Assembly: GCA_013397115.1 (NCBI GenBank) | Contig: VWZW01002320.1 | Coordinates: forward strand, 868,001 to 932,000 | Reading direction: 5' to 3' | Source: Edolisoma coerulescens | Lineage: Eukaryota; Chordata; Aves; Passeriformes; Campephagidae | DNA length: 64,000 nt | Shown here: positions 61,801 through 64,000 of the stretch, one piece after another | Layout: every line of letters begins with the position of its first letter | Numbering within the stretch: position 1 is the first letter of the stretch | Notes under the pieces: model-generated | The model's input: only the letters and a program-made list of their open reading frames with translations | Databases searched by the model: none | What the model was told of the DNA's origin: nothing | Made by a program: the position numbers and the translations under genes

Positions 61801-64000
61801 GTTCCCAATCCCACACTTTTGCCAAGAGCTCAGGTTCTCATTACCCAGAAACTCTCCAGCAACTCTCTTTGACTACTCTACCCCAACCAGCACTGAAAAG
61901 CAGACACTGACCTGATTGTTGCTGGCTCAGCTGAGAACAGCCCTGTGGACTAGCATTGTGTGGTAAAACAAATACCTGGCCAACAGCACCTCACTCTTTG
62001 CAAAAGATTTGTAAAGGTTTCACTTGTCAGCACCAGCCCGTTCTGATCTTCTGAAGGAGGGAAAACAAAGAGAATAGCCATGAAATACAGAAAGAGCCGC
62101 CTGAGCTGAAGTTGATTAGCAGGGGGGAAGGGTGAGAGGAGAAAAATGTTCTCATATAAATAGGTCTCATCAAAGACAGACACTCATGTGGCTCCACCTT
62201 GTGCAGCCTTTAGGTGAGAAGGTTTCTCACATCTGCTGCTGGGTGAGAGCTGCAGAGACCCTGTGGGTCTGAAGCAGGACATGGATGAGCTTTTACCGCG
62301 CATTCATTCCCATTGCTGCATTCCTGAGTGATCTAACAGAGCACTGGTTTTCCTCAAGGAGTATGTTGATGTAATATAATAAAAAGTATTGTATTGTTTT
62401 GGCTGTCAAACACAAAGATAAATGCACTGACATTCCCAGAAATAAGAAATGTTCCTTTATGTCTGAAGAGAAGGGAAAACACATCACAATTCCACACAGT
62501 GAAACTTCCTATTTTCATTCTTCCCTATTTATTTTTCTATTTATGTCCTCCCAGCCACTGAGTTGCCTTAACTTTCTCCCCTGGGACATGAGGCTTTCAG
62601 TCGGCCTGTTGAAACTAGTTCTCTGCTCAAGAAAGTGATGATGGAAAGCAGGTAAAATTAGGCTATTTGGTTGTTTACGACATGTTGACATTCTGCCCAA
62701 TTAAGTCCTCTTAGTAAAGAGACATTCATACATCTATATGTGTCTCAACATTCCTAAGTAGCTATCTAGACAACTGACATAAAATCAAACAGACTGATTG
62801 CTCTTAGTTTCTCTATCCTCTTCTCTCCTGTAGTCCACTGCAGAGTTGAAATTCCACTGGGAAGGTATCAGATTTGTATATAACAATTCTAAAAGCACAT
62901 ATATGGCTCAATGAAAAAAAAGAATAACAAGATATGCTAGACTTGCATTGCTTTTCACTTAGTGTGGTCTGCAGTATCTGCAGAGCTTGGATTATTTTTG
63001 CACAAGTATCGCTAACTTCTAGAGTAGCCTTCTGTAAATCAACCCACCATATTTTTTCTTAATTCTGAAATTTCTTAATTATGAAATGATGACAGAAAAA
63101 TTCCATAAGCCGCAAAGTACTTTTAAGTCCTATGTGTGATCACTATTATCTATGTAACTTAAAATTCAGTCATTCTCCTCACAGAAATATATGCACACCA
63201 AAACAACAAAGCAAAACAAACCACAACCAACCAAAAAATCCAAATACTTATGACTTTTTTCAAGTCTTTCTGTCAGTAATTGAAAGACACCAATCCACCA
63301 GTCTTTAGCATGTGGAACAAGGGAGCACAGTTTCATTAACGAGACATCATCAAATGGCAGGGGGGGAATCCAAAGAAACTTGCTAGTTTCAGAAGTCCTT
63401 GGATGAGGCCATGTATTTTTATTTAAAAACTTAACAGGTCACAAGCTATAGCTGCAAGGTTACATTCTTTCTAAAATCACAAGAAACCTGAACCTGGGTC
63501 TTTCCACTAATAGATATGTACAGTGATTATATCCCAGCTGGGAAAAAGGAAAATCAAAATTGAAGCTGCTGCTAAATTTCCAAATTAACATGCTGAACAA
63601 TGATATTCCAGGATGAAATGCAAGCAAAATTATTTTCTATTAATTTTCCTATGAAATTTAAAGCTCAAAGATAGTTTTACGTACAGACAAACTACATCCA
63701 CTCTTTAGAAAAGCCAGCATTGGAATAGGAATTTCTGGATCATTTATTAATGGCAGCCACTTTTCTAAAAATAATGCTATCTGTACTCTAGCAAAACAAG
63801 GACATGTTAATCACAAAGTCAAAGTACACATCAGCTGGCTGAAATGCAAGAAAGCTTACAAAACAACTTTTTAATTTTTTGAAATATTTTCCTAATTGCA
63901 GTGACAAGTAAAGCCACAAAGGAACCCAATTTCACAGCCTAAATTTTCCTGCACTGATATCAAAAGACATTTTTCTTTTAGCAAGTCAACAACCAAAAGA
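58802..64000. other. AT-rich non-coding stretch to the window end
   Basis: No recognised gene or dispersed repeat. It contains a 22-bp AT palindrome at 60917-60938 and a CAAAA-rich tract at 63197-63238. Short open frames near 61600-62700 show no recognisable domain. Confidence 0.5.
63197..63238. repeat. CAAAA/CCAAC-rich low-complexity tract
   Basis: About 40 bp made almost only of A and C ('caaaacaacaaagcaaaac' and onward). Confidence 0.8.

Overview
This window looks like non-coding nuclear DNA from a bird, most likely a songbird or close relative. It is AT-rich and I found no intact protein-coding gene, no tRNA or rRNA gene, no operon-like gene packing and no CRISPR array. Its dominant recognisable content is a set of CR1 non-LTR retrotransposon (LINE) copies, the typical LINE of birds, identified by their hallmark 3' ends (a run of ATTCTRTGA-like repeats after a 'ttggactagatgatctt'-type tail) and by decayed ORF2 protein motifs. 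Two long-terminal-repeat insertions add to this; one has clear 5-bp target-site duplications and ends like LTRs I recall from songbird genomes. The short open frames in the window look like chance frames or antisense shadows of these repeats.

Layout. 0.6-1.2 kb: CR1 3' end, minus strand. 3.9-4.2 kb: CR1 3' end, plus strand. 11.1-11.7 kb: CR1 with the last part of ORF2, plus strand. 13.8-14.4 kb: an internal CR1 reverse-transcriptase piece, minus strand, with no 3' end. 20.9-22.7 kb: the most complete CR1, plus strand, keeping the ORF1 tail, the start of the endonuclease, part of the reverse transcriptase and the 3' end, but missing the centre of ORF2. 25.2-25.5 kb: CR1 3' end, plus strand. 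32.5-32.7 kb: a possible very old CR1 fossil. 37.8-38.5 kb: a solo LTR. 42.7-43.3 kb: CR1 3' portion, plus strand. 49.7-50.3 kb: an orphan CR1 endonuclease fragment without any 3' end. 58.3-58.8 kb: an LTR with flanking duplications and one unresolved base (N). Between these lie kilobases of AT-rich single-copy-looking sequence with short microsatellites, A/T runs and a few small tandem duplications.

Interpretation. The window is best read as intergenic DNA or a large intron that has collected retrotransposons. Nothing here works together as a pathway; the elements are independent dead insertions. I did not find a convincing new biological system. The points most worth checking are the three unusual CR1 pieces (two lack a 3' end, one has an internal deletion), the LTR with target-site duplications and an N inside it, one strong splice-acceptor-like site followed by a short open frame near 47.2 kb, and a 28-bp perfect inverted repeat near 52.8 kb.
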